In this document: positions 22,136-33,408 of the stretch, piece by piece
How the letters are laid out: each line of letters starts with the position of its first letter
Numbering within the stretch: position 1 is the first letter of the stretch
Assembly: GCA_963978895.1 (NCBI GenBank)
Contig: OZ022238.1
Coordinates: forward strand, 44,668,277-44,732,276
Length of the DNA stretch: 64,000 bases
Reading direction: 5' to 3'
DNA from: Erpobdella octoculata
Lineage: Eukaryota > Annelida > Clitellata > Hirudinida > Erpobdellidae
Program-made: the position numbers and the translations under genes
Notes under the pieces: generated by a model
Told to the model about the DNA's origin: nothing
Databases searched by the model: none
The model's input: only the letters and a program-made list of their open reading frames with translations

Positions 22136-22219
22136 GCCAGGATGGCCGAGCGGTCTAAGGCGCTGCGTTCAGGTCGCAGTCTAGTTCTCTAGGCGTGGGT
22201 TCAAATCCCACTTCTGACA
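22136..22219 (+). tRNA. tRNA-Leu(CAG), copy 26
   Basis: Starts GCCAGGA: position 2 is C and no longer pairs with A71. Anticodon at 22170-22172. Confidence 0.82.
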
Positions 22220-22474
22220 ATTCGTTTTATGTTTTTTCCCACTGGAAGTAGCAAAGATACTATAAGCGTTGAGTTGTATCATCATCAATTTAACAAATAA
22301 CAGCATTTTGCGCACGCTTTCTGCGTGAAGCGTGTTTATGTACTGGACACACAGTGTCTCCCCGAGATGATCTTGTAGAGTTGCCCATGCTTCAACTGAC
22401 CGCAACGTCCTAGCTGGCCATGTGCCTGGTAGGTTCTACCAAATGTCAAGGATACACAAGAAAAATTAACAGTT

Positions 22475-22558
22475 GTCAGGATGGCCGAGCGGTCTAAGGC
22501 GCTGCGTTCAGGTCGCAGTCTAGTTCTCTAGGCGTGGGTTCAAATCCCACTTCTGACA
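22475..22558 (+). tRNA. tRNA-Leu(CAG), copy 27
   Basis: Consensus; anticodon at 22509-22511; long spacer. Confidence 0.95.
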
Positions 22559-22813
22559 ATTCGTTTTATGTTTTTTCCCACTGGAAGTAGCAAAGATACT
22601 ATAAGCGTTGAGTTGTATCATCATCAATTTAACAAATAACAGCATTTTGCGCACGCTTTCTGCGTTAAGCGTGTTTATGTACTGGACACACAGTGTCTCC
22701 CCGAGATGATCTTGTAGAGTTGCCCATGCTTCAACTGACCGCAACGTCCTAGCTGGCCATGTGCCTGGTAGGTTCTACCAAATGTCAAGGATACACAAGA
22801 AAAATTAACAGTT

Positions 22814-22897
22814 GTCAGGATGGCCGAGCGGTCTAAGGCGCTGCGTTAAGGTCGCAGTCTAGTTCTCTAGGCGTGGGTTCAAATCCCACTTCTGACA
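22814..22897 (+). tRNA. tRNA-Leu(AAG), copy 28
   Basis: Anticodon at 22848-22850; the following spacer has ACAGAGTTTTGCG in place of ACAGCATTTTGCG. Confidence 0.95.
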
Positions 22898-23118
22898 ATT
22901 CGTTTTATGTTTTTTCCCATTGGAAGTAGCAATTTAACAAATAACAGAGTTTTGCGTACTCTTTCTACGCGAAGCCTGTTTATGTACTGGACACACAGTG
23001 TCTCCCCGAGATGATCTTGTAGAGTTGCCCATGCTTCAACTGACCGCAACGTCCTAGCTGGCCATGTACCTTGTAGGTTCTACCAAATGTCAAGGATACA
23101 CAAGAAAAATTAACAGTT

Positions 23119-23202
23119 GTCAGGATGGCCGAGTGGTCTTATGCGCTGCGTTCAGGTCGCAGTCTAGTTCTCTAGGCGTGGGTTCAAATCCCACTTCTGA
23201 CA
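23119..23202 (+). tRNA. tRNA-Leu(CAG), D-arm variant, copy 29
   Basis: C12/U23 class; anticodon at 23153-23155. Confidence 0.8.
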
Positions 23203-23423
23203 ATTCGTTTTATGTTTTTTCCCATTGGAAGTAGCAATTTACCAAATAACAGCATTTTGCGCACGCTTTCTGCGCGAAGCGTGTTTATGTACTGGACACA
23301 CAGTGTCTCCCCAAGATGATCTTGTAGAGTTGCCCATGCTTCAACTGACCGCAACGTCCTAGCTGGCCATGTGCCTGGCAGGTTCTACCAAATGTCAAGG
23401 ATACACAAGAAAAATTAGCAGTT

Positions 23424-23507
23424 GTCAGGATGGCCGAGCGGTCTAAGGCGCTGCGTTAAGGTCGCAGTCTAGTTCTCTAGGCGTGGGTTCAAATCCCACT
23501 TCTGACA
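23424..23507 (+). tRNA. tRNA-Leu(AAG), copy 30
   Basis: Anticodon at 23458-23460; preceded by AGCAGTT rather than AACAGTT, as are copies 23, 44 and 65. Confidence 0.95.
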
Positions 23508-23728
23508 ATTCGTTTTATGTTTTTTCCCATTGGAAGTAGCAATTTAACAAATAACAGCATATTGCGCACGCTTTCTGCGTGAAGCGTGTTTATGTACTGG
23601 ACACACAGTGTCTCCCCGAGATGATCTTGTAGAGTTGCCCATGCTTCAACTGACCGCAACGTCCTAGCTGGCCATGTACCTGGTAGGTTTTACCAAATGT
23701 CAAGGATACACAAGAAAAATTAACAGTT

Positions 23729-23812
23729 GTCAGGATGGCCGAGCGGTCTAAGGCGCTGCGTTCAGGTCGCAGTCTAGTTCTCTAGGCGTGGGTTCAAATC
23801 CCACTTCTGACA
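23729..23812 (+). tRNA. tRNA-Leu(CAG), copy 31
   Basis: Consensus; anticodon at 23763-23765; long spacer. Confidence 0.95.
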
Positions 23813-24067
23813 ATTCGTTTTATGTTTTTTCCCACTGGAAGTAGCAAAGATACTATAAGCGTTGAGTTGTATCATCATCAATTTAACAAATAACAGCATT
23901 TTGCGTACTCTTTCTACGCGAAGCCTGTTTATGTACTGGACACACAGTGTCTCCCCGAGATGATCTTGTAGAGTTTCCCATGCTTCAACTGACCGCAACG
24001 TCCTAGCTGGCCATGTACCTGGTAGGTTCTACCAAATTTCAAGGATACACAAGAAAAATTAACAGTT

Positions 24068-24151
24068 GTCAGGATGGCCGAGCGGTCTAAGGCGCTGCGT
24101 TAAGGTCGCAGTCTAGTTCTCTAGGCGTGGGTTCAAATCCCACTTCTGACA
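24068..24151 (+). tRNA. tRNA-Leu(AAG), copy 32
   Basis: Anticodon at 24102-24104; one of only two adjacent AAG pairs is this copy with copy 33. Confidence 0.95.
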
Positions 24152-24372
24152 ATTCGTTTTATGTTTTTTCCCATTGGAAGTAGCAATTTAACAAATAACA
24201 GCATTTTGCGCACGCTTTCTGCGTGAAGCGTGTTTATGTACTGGACACACAGTGTCTCCCCGAGATGATCTTGTAGAGTTGCCCATGCTTCAACTGACCG
24301 CAACGTCCTAGCTGGCCATGTGCCTGGTAGGTTCTACCAAATGTCAAGGATACACAAGAAAAATTAACAGTT

Positions 24373-24456
24373 GTCAGGATGGCCGAGCGGTCTAAGGCGC
24401 TGCGTTAAGGTCGCAGTCTAGTTCTCTAGGCGTGGGTTCAAATCCCACTTCTGACA
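24373..24456 (+). tRNA. tRNA-Leu(AAG), copy 33
   Basis: Anticodon at 24407-24409; starts the first of three 949-bp AAG-CAG-CAG(D-variant) triplets. Confidence 0.95.
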
Positions 24457-24677
24457 ATTCGTTTTATGTTTTTTCCCATTGGAAGTAGCAATTTAACAAA
24501 TAACAGCATTTTGCGCACGCTTTCTGCGTGAAGCGTGTTTATGTACTGGACACACAGTGTCTCCCCGAGATGATCTTGTAGAGTTGCCCATGCTTTAACT
24601 GACCGCAACGTCCTAGCTGGCCATGTACCTGGTAGGTTTTACCAAATGTCAAGGATACACAAGAAAAATTAACAGTT

Positions 24678-24761
24678 GTCAGGATGGCCGAGCGGTCTAA
24701 GGCGCTGCGTTCAGGTCGCAGTCTAGTTCTCTAGGCGTGGGTTCAAATCCCACTTCTGACA
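24678..24761 (+). tRNA. tRNA-Leu(CAG), copy 34
   Basis: Consensus; anticodon at 24712-24714; its spacer has ACAAATTACAG, shared with copies 37, 40, 58 and 61. Confidence 0.95.
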
Positions 24762-24982
24762 ATTCGTTTTATGTTTTTTCCCACTGGAAGTAGCAATTTA
24801 ACAAATTACAGCATTTTGCGTACTCTTTCTACGCGAAGCCTGTTTATGTACTGGACACACAGTGTCTCCCCGAGATGATCTTGTAGAGTTGCCCATGCTT
24901 CAACTGACCGCAACGTCCTAGCTGGCCATGTACCTGGTAGGTTCTACCAAATGTCAAGGATACACAAGAAAAATTAACAGTT

Positions 24983-25066
24983 GTCAGGATGGCCGAGTGG
25001 TCTTATGCGCTGCGTTCAGGTCGCAGTCTAGTTCTCTAGGCGTGGGTTCAAATCCCACTTCTGACA
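24983..25066 (+). tRNA. tRNA-Leu(CAG), D-arm variant, copy 35
   Basis: C12/U23 class; anticodon at 25017-25019; long spacer. Confidence 0.8.
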
Positions 25067-25321
25067 ATTCGTTTTATGTTTTTTCCCACTGGAAGTAGCA
25101 AAGATACTATAAGCGTTGAGTTGTATCATCATCAATTTAACAAATAACAGCATTTTGCGTACTCTTTCTACGCGAAGCCTGTTTATGTACTGGACACACA
25201 GTGTCTCCCCGAGATGATCTTGTAGAGTTGCCCATGCTTCAACTGACCGCAACGTCCTAGCTGGCCATGTGCCTGGTAGGTTCTACCAAATGTCAAGGAT
25301 ACACAAGAAAAATTAACAGTT

Positions 25322-25405
25322 GTCAGGATGGCCGAGCGGTCTAAGGCGCTGCGTTAAGGTCGCAGTCTAGTTCTCTAGGCGTGGGTTCAAATCCCACTTC
25401 TGACA
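25322..25405 (+). tRNA. tRNA-Leu(AAG), copy 36
   Basis: Anticodon at 25356-25358; first gene of the 21-gene, 6.75-kb block. Confidence 0.95.
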
Positions 25406-25626
25406 ATTCGTTTTATGTTTTTTCCCATTGGAAGTAGCAATTTAACAAATAACAGCATTTTGCGCACGCTTTCTGCGTGAAGCGTGTTTATGTACTGGAC
25501 ACACAGTGTCTCCCCGAGATGATCTTGTAGAGTTGCCCATGCTTTAACTGACCGCAACGTCCTAGCTGGCCATGTACCTGGTAGGTTTTACCAAATGTCA
25601 AGGATACACAAGAAAAATTAACAGTT

Positions 25627-25710
25627 GTCAGGATGGCCGAGCGGTCTAAGGCGCTGCGTTCAGGTCGCAGTCTAGTTCTCTAGGCGTGGGTTCAAATCCC
25701 ACTTCTGACA
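25627..25710 (+). tRNA. tRNA-Leu(CAG), copy 37
   Basis: Consensus; anticodon at 25661-25663. Confidence 0.95.
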
Positions 25711-25931
25711 ATTCGTTTTATGTTTTTTCCCACTGGAAGTAGCAATTTAACAAATTACAGCATTTTGCGTACTCTTTCTACGCGAAGCCTGTTTATGTAC
25801 TGGACACACAGTGTCTCCCCGAGATTATCTTGTAGAGTTGCCCATGCTTCAACTGACCGCAACGTCCTAGCTGGCCATGTACCTGGTAGGTTCTACCAAA
25901 TGTCAAGGATACACAAGAAAAATTAACAGTT

Positions 25932-26015
25932 GTCAGGATGGCCGAGTGGTCTTATGCGCTGCGTTCAGGTCGCAGTCTAGTTCTCTAGGCGTGGGTTCAA
26001 ATCCCACTTCTGACA
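25932..26015 (+). tRNA. tRNA-Leu(CAG), D-arm variant, copy 38
   Basis: C12/U23 class; anticodon at 25966-25968. Confidence 0.8.
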
Positions 26016-26270
26016 ATTCGTTTTATGTTTTTTCCCACTGGAAGTAGCAAAGATACTATAAGCGTTGAGTTGTATCATCATCAATTTAACAAATAACAGC
26101 ATTTTGCGTACTCTTTCTACGCGAAGCCTGTTTATGTACTGGACACACAGTGTCTCCCCGAGATGATCTTGTAGAGTTGCCCATGCTTCAACTGACCGCA
26201 ACGTCCTAGCTGGCCATGTGCCTGGTAGGTTCTACCAAATGTCAAGGATACACAAGAAAAATTAACAGTT

Positions 26271-26354
26271 GTCAGGATGGCCGAGCGGTCTAAGGCGCTG
26301 CGTTAAGGTCGCAGTCTAGTTCTCTAGGCGTGGGTTCAAATCCCACTTCTGACA
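26271..26354 (+). tRNA. tRNA-Leu(AAG), copy 39
   Basis: Anticodon at 26305-26307; starts the third 949-bp triplet. Confidence 0.95.
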
Positions 26355-26575
26355 ATTCGTTTTATGTTTTTTCCCATTGGAAGTAGCAATTTAACAAATA
26401 ACAGCATTTTGCGCACGCTTTCTGCGTGAAGCGTGTTTATGTACTGGACACACAGTGTCTCCCCGAGATGATCTTGTAGAGTTGCCCATGCTTTAACTGA
26501 CCGCAACGTCCTAGCTGGCCATGTACCTGGTAGGTTTTACCAAATGTCAAGGATACACAAGAAAAATTAACAGTT

Positions 26576-26659
26576 GTCAGGATGGCCGAGCGGTCTAAGG
26601 CGCTGCGTTCAGGTCGCAGTCTAGTTCTCTAGGCGTGGGTTCAAATCCCACTTCTGACA
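26576..26659 (+). tRNA. tRNA-Leu(CAG), copy 40
   Basis: Consensus; anticodon at 26610-26612. Confidence 0.95.
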
Positions 26660-26880
26660 ATTCGTTTTATGTTTTTTCCCACTGGAAGTAGCAATTTAAC
26701 AAATTACAGCATTTTGCGTACTCTTTCTACGCGAAGCCTGTTTATGTACTGGACACACAGTGTCTCCCCGAGATGATCTTGTAGAGTTGCCCATGCTTCA
26801 ACTGACCGCAACGTCCTAGCTGGCCATGTACCTGGTAGGTTCTACCAAATGTCAAGGATACACAAGAAAAATTAACAGTT

Positions 26881-26964
26881 GTCAGGATGGCCGAGTGGTC
26901 TTATGCGCTGCGTTCAGGTCGCAGTCTAGTTCTCTAGGCGTGGGTTCAAATCCCACTTCTGACA
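26881..26964 (+). tRNA. tRNA-Leu(CAG), D-arm variant, copy 41
   Basis: C12/U23 class; anticodon at 26915-26917. Confidence 0.8.
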
Positions 26965-27219
26965 ATTCGTTTTATGTTTTTTCCCACTGGAAGTAGCAAA
27001 GATACTATAAGCGTTGAGTTGTATCATCATCAATTTAACAAATAACAGCATTTTGCGTACTCTTTCTACGCGAAGCCTGTTTATGTACTGGACACACAGT
27101 GTCTCCCCGAGATGATCTTGTAGAGTTGCCCATGCTTCAACTGACCGCAACGTCCTAGCTGGCCATGTGCCTGGTAGGTTCTACCAAATGTCAAGGATAC
27201 ACAAGAAAAATTAACAGTT

Positions 27220-27303
27220 GTCAGGATGGCCGAGCGGTCTAAGGCGCTGCGTTAAGGTCGCAGTCTAGTTCTCTAGGCGTGGGTTCAAATCCCACTTCTG
27301 ACA
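27220..27303 (+). tRNA. tRNA-Leu(AAG), copy 42
   Basis: Anticodon at 27254-27256. Its spacer lacks two bases near 27405 (CACAGTCTCC for CACAGTGTCTCC), giving the only 303-bp unit and distinguishing this 6.75-kb block from the next. Confidence 0.95.
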
Positions 27304-27522
27304 ATTCGTTTTATGTTTTTTCCCATTGGAAGTAGCAATTTAACAAATAACAGCATTTTGCGCACGCTTTCTGCGTGAAGCGTGTTTATGTACTGGACAC
27401 ACAGTCTCCCCGAGATGATCTTGTAGAGTTGCCCATGCTTTAACTGACCGCAACGTCCTAGCTGGCCATGTACCTGGTAGGTTTTACCAAATGTCAAGGA
27501 TACACAAGAAAAATTAACAGTT

Positions 27523-27606
27523 GTCAGGATGGCCGAGCGGTCTAAGGCGCTGCGTTCAGGTCGCAGTCTAGTTCTCTAGGCGTGGGTTCAAATCCCACTT
27601 CTGACA
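27523..27606 (+). tRNA. tRNA-Leu(CAG), copy 43
   Basis: Consensus; anticodon at 27557-27559; the spacer carries ATACTAGAAGCG and TTGCTCACG changes shared only with copy 64. Confidence 0.95.
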
Positions 27607-27861
27607 ATTCGTTTTATGTTTTTTCCCACTGGAAGTAGCAAAGATACTAGAAGCGTTGAGTTGTATCATCATCAATTTAACAAATAACAGCATTTTGCTC
27701 ACGCTTTCTGCGTGAAGCGTGTTTATGTACTGGACACACAGTGTCTCCCCAAGATGATCTTGTAGAGTTGCCCATGCTTCAACTGACCGCAACGTCCTAG
27801 CTGGCCATGTGCCTGGCAGGTTCTACCAAATGTCAAGGATACACAAGAAAAATTAGCAGTT

Positions 27862-27945
27862 GTCAGGATGGCCGAGCGGTCTAAGGCGCTGCGTTAAGGT
27901 CGCAGTCTAGTTCTCTAGGCGTGGGTTCAAATCCCACTTCTGACA
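27862..27945 (+). tRNA. tRNA-Leu(AAG), copy 44
   Basis: Anticodon at 27896-27898. Confidence 0.95.
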
Positions 27946-28166
27946 ATTCGTTTTATGTTTTTTCCCATTGGAAGTAGCAATTTAACAAATAACAGCATAT
28001 TGCGCACGCTTTCTGCGTGAAGCGTGTTTATGTACTGGACACACAGTGTCTCCCCGAGATGATCTTGTAGAGTTGCCCATGCTTCAACTGACCGCAACGT
28101 CCTAGCTGGCCATGTACCTGGTAGGTTTTACCAAATGTCAAGGATACACAAGAAAAATTAACAGTT

Positions 28167-28250
28167 GTCAGGATGGCCGAGCGGTCTAAGGCGCTGCGTT
28201 CAGGTCGCAGTCTAGTTCTCTAGGCGTGGGTTCAAATCCCACTTCTGACA
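28167..28250 (+). tRNA. tRNA-Leu(CAG), copy 45
   Basis: Consensus; anticodon at 28201-28203; long spacer. Confidence 0.95.
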
Positions 28251-28505
28251 ATTCGTTTTATGTTTTTTCCCACTGGAAGTAGCAAAGATACTATAAGCGT
28301 TGAGTTGTATCATCATCAATTTAACAAATAACAGCATTTTGCGTACTCTTTCTACGCGAAGCCTGTTTATGTACTGGACACACAGTGTCTCCCCGAGATG
28401 ATCTTGTAGAGTTGCCCATGCTTCAACTGACCGCAACGTCCTAGCTGGCCATGTAACTGGTAGGTTCTACCAAATGTCAAGGATACACAAAAAAAATTAA
28501 CAGTT

Positions 28506-28589
28506 GTCAGGATGGCCGAGCGGTCTAAGGAGCTGCGTTCAGGTCGCAGTCTAGTTCTCTAGGCGTGGGTTCAAATCCCACTTCTGACA
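28506..28589 (+). tRNA. tRNA-Leu(CAG), A25 variant, copy 46
   Basis: First of nine copies reading CTAAGGAGCTGCG: C25 is A, so G10 is unpaired in the D stem. Anticodon at 28540-28542. Confidence 0.8.
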
Positions 28590-28844
28590 ATTCGTTTTAT
28601 GTTTTTTCCCACTGGAAGTAGCAAAGATACTATAAGCGTTGAGTTGTATCATCATCAATTTAACAAATAACAGCATTTTGCGTACTCTTTCTACGCGAAG
28701 CCTGTTTATGTACTGGACACACAGTGTCTCCCCAAGATGATCTTGTAGAGTTGCCCATGCTTCAACTGACCGCAACGTTCTAGCTGGCCATGTACCTGGT
28801 AGGTTTTACCAAATGTCAAGGATACACAAGAAAAATTAACAGTT

Positions 28845-28928
28845 GTCAGGATGGCCGAGCGGTCTAAGGCGCTGCGTTCAGGTCGCAGTCTAGTTCTCTA
28901 GGCGTGGGTTCAAATCCCACTTCTGACA
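28845..28928 (+). tRNA. tRNA-Leu(CAG), copy 47
   Basis: Consensus; anticodon at 28879-28881; one-T-shorter 3' flank (338-bp unit). Confidence 0.95.
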
Positions 28929-29182
28929 ATTCGTTTTATGTTTTTCCCACTGGAAGTAGCAAAGATACTATAAGCGTTGAGTTGTATCATCATCAATTTA
29001 ACAAATAACAGCATTTTGCGTACTCTTTCTACGCGAAGCCTGTTTATGTACTGGACACACAGTGTCTCCCCGAGATGATCTTGTAGAGTTGCCCATGCTT
29101 CAACTGACCGCAACGTCCTAGCTGGCCATGTACCTGGTAGGTTCTACCAAATGTCAAGGATACACAAGAAAAATTAACAGTT

Positions 29183-29266
29183 GTCAGGATGGCCGAGTGG
29201 TCTTATGCGCTGCGTTCAGGTCGCAGTCTAGTTCTCTAGGCGTGGGTTCAAATCCCACTTCTGACA
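29183..29266 (+). tRNA. tRNA-Leu(CAG), D-arm variant, copy 48
   Basis: C12/U23 class; anticodon at 29217-29219. Confidence 0.8.
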
Positions 29267-29487
29267 ATTCGTTTTATGTTTTTTCCCATTGGAAGTAGCA
29301 ATTTACCAAATAACAGCATTTTGCGCACGCTTTCTGCGCGAAGCGTGTTTATGTACTGGACACACAGTGTCTCCCCAAGATGATCTTGTAGAGTTGCCCA
29401 TGCTTTAACTGACCGCAACGTCCTAGCTGGCCATGTGCCTGGTAGGTTCTACCAAATGTCAAGGATACACAAAAAAAATTAACAGTT

Positions 29488-29571
29488 GTCAGGATGGCCG
29501 AGCGGTCTAAGGAGCTGCGTTCAGGTCGCAGTCTAGTTCTCTAGGCGTGGGTTCAAATCCCACTTCTGACA
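29488..29571 (+). tRNA. tRNA-Leu(CAG), A25 variant, copy 49
   Basis: G10/A25 mismatch; anticodon at 29522-29524; preceded by ACACAAAAAAAATTAACAG rather than ACACAAGAAAAATTAACAG, a spacer allele that travels with the A25 class. Confidence 0.8.
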
Positions 29572-29792
29572 ATTCGTTTTATGTTTTTTCCCATTGGAAG
29601 TAGCAATTTAACAAATAACAGCATTTTGCGCACGCTTCCTGCGCGAAGCGTGTTTATGCACTGGACACACAGTGTCTCCCCGAGATGATCTTGTAGCGTT
29701 GCCCATGCTTCAACTGACCGCAACGTCCTAGCTGGCCATGTACCTGGTAGGTTCTACCAAATGTCAAGGATACACAAGAAAAATTAACAGTT

Positions 29793-29876
29793 GTCAGGAT
29801 GGCCGAGCGGTCTGAGGCGCTGCGTTAAGGTCGCAGTCTAGTTCTCTAGGCGTGGGTTCAAATCCCACTTCTGACA
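29793..29876 (+). tRNA. tRNA-Leu(AAG), copy 50
   Basis: Anticodon at 29827-29829; D loop TCTGAGG. Confidence 0.92.
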
Positions 29877-30097
29877 ATTCGTTTTATGTTTTTTCCCATT
29901 GGAAGTAGCAATATACCAAATAACAGCATTTTGCGCACGCTTTCTGCGCGAAGCGTGTTTATGTACTGGACACACAGTGTCTCCCCAAGATGATCTTGTA
30001 GAGTTGCCCATGCTTCAACTGACCGCAACGTCCCAGCTGGCCATGTACCTGGTAGGTTCTACCAGATGTCAAGGATACACAAGAAAAATTAACAGTT

Positions 30098-30181
30098 GTC
30101 AGGATGGCCGAGCGGTCTAAGGCGCTGCGTTCAGGTCGCAGTCTAATTCTCTAGGCGTGTGTTCAAATCCCACTTCTGACA
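30098..30181 (+). tRNA. tRNA-Leu(CAG), copy 51
   Basis: Anticodon at 30132-30134; T stem GTGTG (one mismatch) and variable arm TCTAATT. Its spacer is the 346-bp form. Confidence 0.8.
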
Positions 30182-30443
30182 ATTCGTTTTATGTATTTTC
30201 CCATTGGAAGTTGCAAAGATACTATAAGCGTTGAGTTGTATCATCATCAGTAGCAATTTAACAAATAACAGCATTTTGCGCACGCTTACTTCGTGGAGCG
30301 TGTTTATGTACTGGACACACAGTGTCTCCCCGAGATGATCTTGTAGAGTTGCCCATGCTTCAACTGACCGCAACGTCCTAGCTGGCCATGTACCTGGTAG
30401 GTTCTACCAAATGTCAAGGATACACAAAAAAAAATTAACAGTT

Positions 30444-30527
30444 GTCAGGATGGCCGAGCGGTCTAAGGAGCTGCGTTCAGGTCGCAGTCTAGTTCTCTAG
30501 GCGTGGGTTCAAATCCCACTTCTGACA
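30444..30527 (+). tRNA. tRNA-Leu(CAG), A25 variant, copy 52
   Basis: G10/A25 mismatch; anticodon at 30478-30480. Confidence 0.8.
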
Positions 30528-30782
30528 ATTCGTTTTATGTTTTTTCCCACTGGAAGTAGCAAAGATACTATAAGCGTTGAGTTGTATCATCATCAATTTA
30601 ACAAATAACAGCATTTTGCGTACTCTTTCTACGCGAAGCCTGTTTATGTACTGGACACACAGTGTCTCCCCGAGATGATCTTGTAGAGTTGCCCATGCTT
30701 CAACTGACCGCAACGTCCTAGCTGGCCATGTGCCTGGTAGGTTCTACCAAATGTCAAGGATACACAAGAAAAATTAACAGTT

Positions 30783-30866
30783 GTCAGGATGGCCGAGCGG
30801 TCTAAGGCGCTGCGTTAAGGTCGCAGTCTAGTTCTCTAGGCGTGGGTTCAAATCCCACTTCTGACA
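30783..30866 (+). tRNA. tRNA-Leu(AAG), copy 53
   Basis: Anticodon at 30817-30819; 3' flank AATTTGTTTT instead of AATTCGTTTT. Confidence 0.95.
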
Positions 30867-31087
30867 ATTTGTTTTATGTTTTTTCCCATTGGAAGTAGCA
30901 ATTTAACAAATAACAGCATTTTGCGCACGCTTTCTGCGTGAAGCGTGTTTATGTACTGGACACACAGTGTCTCTCCGAGATGATCTTGTAGAGTTGCCCA
31001 TGCTTCAACTGACCGCAACGTCCTAGCTGGCCATGTACCTGGTAGGTTTTACCAAATGTCAAGGATACACAAGAAAAATTAACAGTT

Positions 31088-31171
31088 GTCAGGATGGCCG
31101 AGCGGTCTAAGGCGCTGCGTTCAGGTCGTAGTCTAGTTCTCTAGGCGTGGGTTCAAATCCCACTTCTGACA
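31088..31171 (+). tRNA. tRNA-Leu(CAG), copy 54
   Basis: Anticodon at 31122-31124; anticodon stem 3' strand CGTAG gives one G-U pair. Confidence 0.92.
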
Positions 31172-31426
31172 ATTCGTTTTATGTTTTTTCCCACTGGAAG
31201 TAGCAAAGATACTATAAGCGTTGAGTTGTATCATCATCAATTTAACAAATAACAGCATTTTGCGCACGCTTTCTGCGTGAAGCGTGTTTATGTACTGGAC
31301 ACACAGTGTCTCCCCGAGATGATCTTGTAGAGTTGCCCATGCTTCAACTGACCGCAACGTTCTAGCTGGCCATGTACCTGGTAGGTTCTACCAAATGTCA
31401 AGGATACACAAGAAAAATTAACAGTT

Positions 31427-31510
31427 GTCAGGATGGCCGAGCGGTCTAAGGCGCTGCGTTAAGGTCGCAGTCTAGTTCTCTAGGCGTGGGTTCAAATCCC
31501 ACTTCTGACA
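31427..31510 (+). tRNA. tRNA-Leu(AAG), copy 55
   Basis: Anticodon at 31461-31463. Confidence 0.95.
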
Positions 31511-31731
31511 ATTCGTTTTATGTTTTTTCCCATTGGAAGTAGCAATTTAACAAATAACAGCATATTGCGCACGCTTTCTGCGTGAAGCGTGTTTATGTAC
31601 TGGACACACAGTGTCTCCCCGAGATGATCTTGTAGAGTTGCCCATGCTTCAACTGACCGCAACGTCCTAGCTGGCCATGTACCTGGTAGGTTTTACCAAA
31701 TGTCAAGGATACACAAGAAAAATTAACAGTT

Positions 31732-31815
31732 GTCAGGATGGCCGAGCGGTCTAAGGCGCTGCGTTCAGGTCGCAGTCTAGTTCTCTAGGCGTGGGTTCAA
31801 ATCCCACTTCTGACA
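31732..31815 (+). tRNA. tRNA-Leu(CAG), copy 56
   Basis: Consensus; anticodon at 31766-31768; last gene of the first 6.75-kb block. Confidence 0.95.
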
Positions 31816-32070
31816 ATTCGTTTTATGTTTTTTCCCACTGGAAGTAGCAAAGATACTATAAGCGTTGAGTTGTATCATCATCAATTTAACAAATAACAGC
31901 ATTTTGCGTACTCTTTCTACGCGAAGCCTGTTTATGTACTGGACACACAGTGTCTCCCCGAGATGATCTTATAGAGTTGCCCATGCTTCAACTGACCGCA
32001 ACGTCCTAGCTGGCCATGTGCCTGGTAGGTTCTACCAAATGTCAAGGATACACAAGAAAAATTAACAGTT

Positions 32071-32154
32071 GTCAGGATGGCCGAGCGGTCTAAGGCGCTG
32101 CGTTAAGGTCGCAGTCTAGTTCTCTAGGCGTGGGTTCAAATCCCACTTCTGACA
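32071..32154 (+). tRNA. tRNA-Leu(AAG), copy 57
   Basis: Anticodon at 32105-32107; starts the second 6.75-kb block (equals copy 36). Confidence 0.95.
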
Positions 32155-32375
32155 ATTCGTTTTATGTTTTTTCCCATTGGAAGTAGCAATTTAACAAATA
32201 ACAGCATTTTGCGCACGCTTTCTGCGTGAAGCGTGTTTATGTACTGGACACACAGTGTCTCCCCGAGATGATCTTGTAGAGTTGCCCATGCTTTAACTGA
32301 CCGCAACGTCCTAGCTGGCCATGTACCTGGTAGGTTTTACCAAATGTCAAGGATACACAAGAAAAATTAACAGTT

Positions 32376-32459
32376 GTCAGGATGGCCGAGCGGTCTAAGG
32401 CGCTGCGTTCAGGTCGCAGTCTAGTTCTCTAGGCGTGGGTTCAAATCCCACTTCTGACA
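32376..32459 (+). tRNA. tRNA-Leu(CAG), copy 58
   Basis: Anticodon at 32410-32412; equals copy 37. Confidence 0.95.
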
Positions 32460-32680
32460 ATTCGTTTTATGTTTTTTCCCACTGGAAGTAGCAATTTAAC
32501 AAATTACAGCATTTTGCGTACTCTTTCTACGCGAAGCCTGTTTATGTACTGGACACACAGTGTCTCCCCGAGATTATCTTGTAGAGTTGCCCATGCTTCA
32601 ACTGACCGCAACGTCCTAGCTGGCCATGTACCTGGTAGGTTCTACCAAATGTCAAGGATACACAAGAAAAATTAACAGTT

Positions 32681-32764
32681 GTCAGGATGGCCGAGTGGTC
32701 TTATGCGCTGCGTTCAGGTCGCAGTCTAGTTCTCTAGGCGTGGGTTCAAATCCCACTTCTGACA
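32681..32764 (+). tRNA. tRNA-Leu(CAG), D-arm variant, copy 59
   Basis: Anticodon at 32715-32717; equals copy 38. Confidence 0.8.
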
Positions 32765-33019
32765 ATTCGTTTTATGTTTTTTCCCACTGGAAGTAGCAAA
32801 GATACTATAAGCGTTGAGTTGTATCATCATCAATTTAACAAATAACAGCATTTTGCGTACTCTTTCTACGCGAAGCCTGTTTATGTACTGGACACACAGT
32901 GTCTCCCCGAGATGATCTTGTAGAGTTGCCCATGCTTCAACTGACCGCAACGTCCTAGCTGGCCATGTGCCTGGTAGGTTCTACCAAATGTCAAGGATAC
33001 ACAAGAAAAATTAACAGTT

Positions 33020-33103
33020 GTCAGGATGGCCGAGCGGTCTAAGGCGCTGCGTTAAGGTCGCAGTCTAGTTCTCTAGGCGTGGGTTCAAATCCCACTTCTG
33101 ACA
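33020..33103 (+). tRNA. tRNA-Leu(AAG), copy 60
   Basis: Anticodon at 33054-33056; equals copy 39. Confidence 0.95.
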
Positions 33104-33324
33104 ATTCGTTTTATGTTTTTTCCCATTGGAAGTAGCAATTTAACAAATAACAGCATTTTGCGCACGCTTTCTGCGTGAAGCGTGTTTATGTACTGGACAC
33201 ACAGTGTCTCCCCGAGATGATCTTGTAGAGTTGCCCATGCTTTAACTGACCGCAACGTCCTAGCTGGCCATGTACCTGGTAGGTTTTACCAAATGTCAAG
33301 GATACACAAGAAAAATTAACAGTT

Positions 33325-33408
33325 GTCAGGATGGCCGAGCGGTCTAAGGCGCTGCGTTCAGGTCGCAGTCTAGTTCTCTAGGCGTGGGTTCAAATCCCAC
33401 TTCTGACA
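33325..33408 (+). tRNA. tRNA-Leu(CAG), copy 61
   Basis: Anticodon at 33359-33361; equals copy 40. Confidence 0.95.

Larger units (their letters stand above)
24373..27219 (+). repeat. 3-gene higher-order block x3 (949 bp each)
   Basis: AAG, CAG, D-variant triplets start at 24373, 25322 and 26271 with spacings 305-305-339. They also recur at 32071 and 33020 inside the second large block. Confidence 0.9.
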
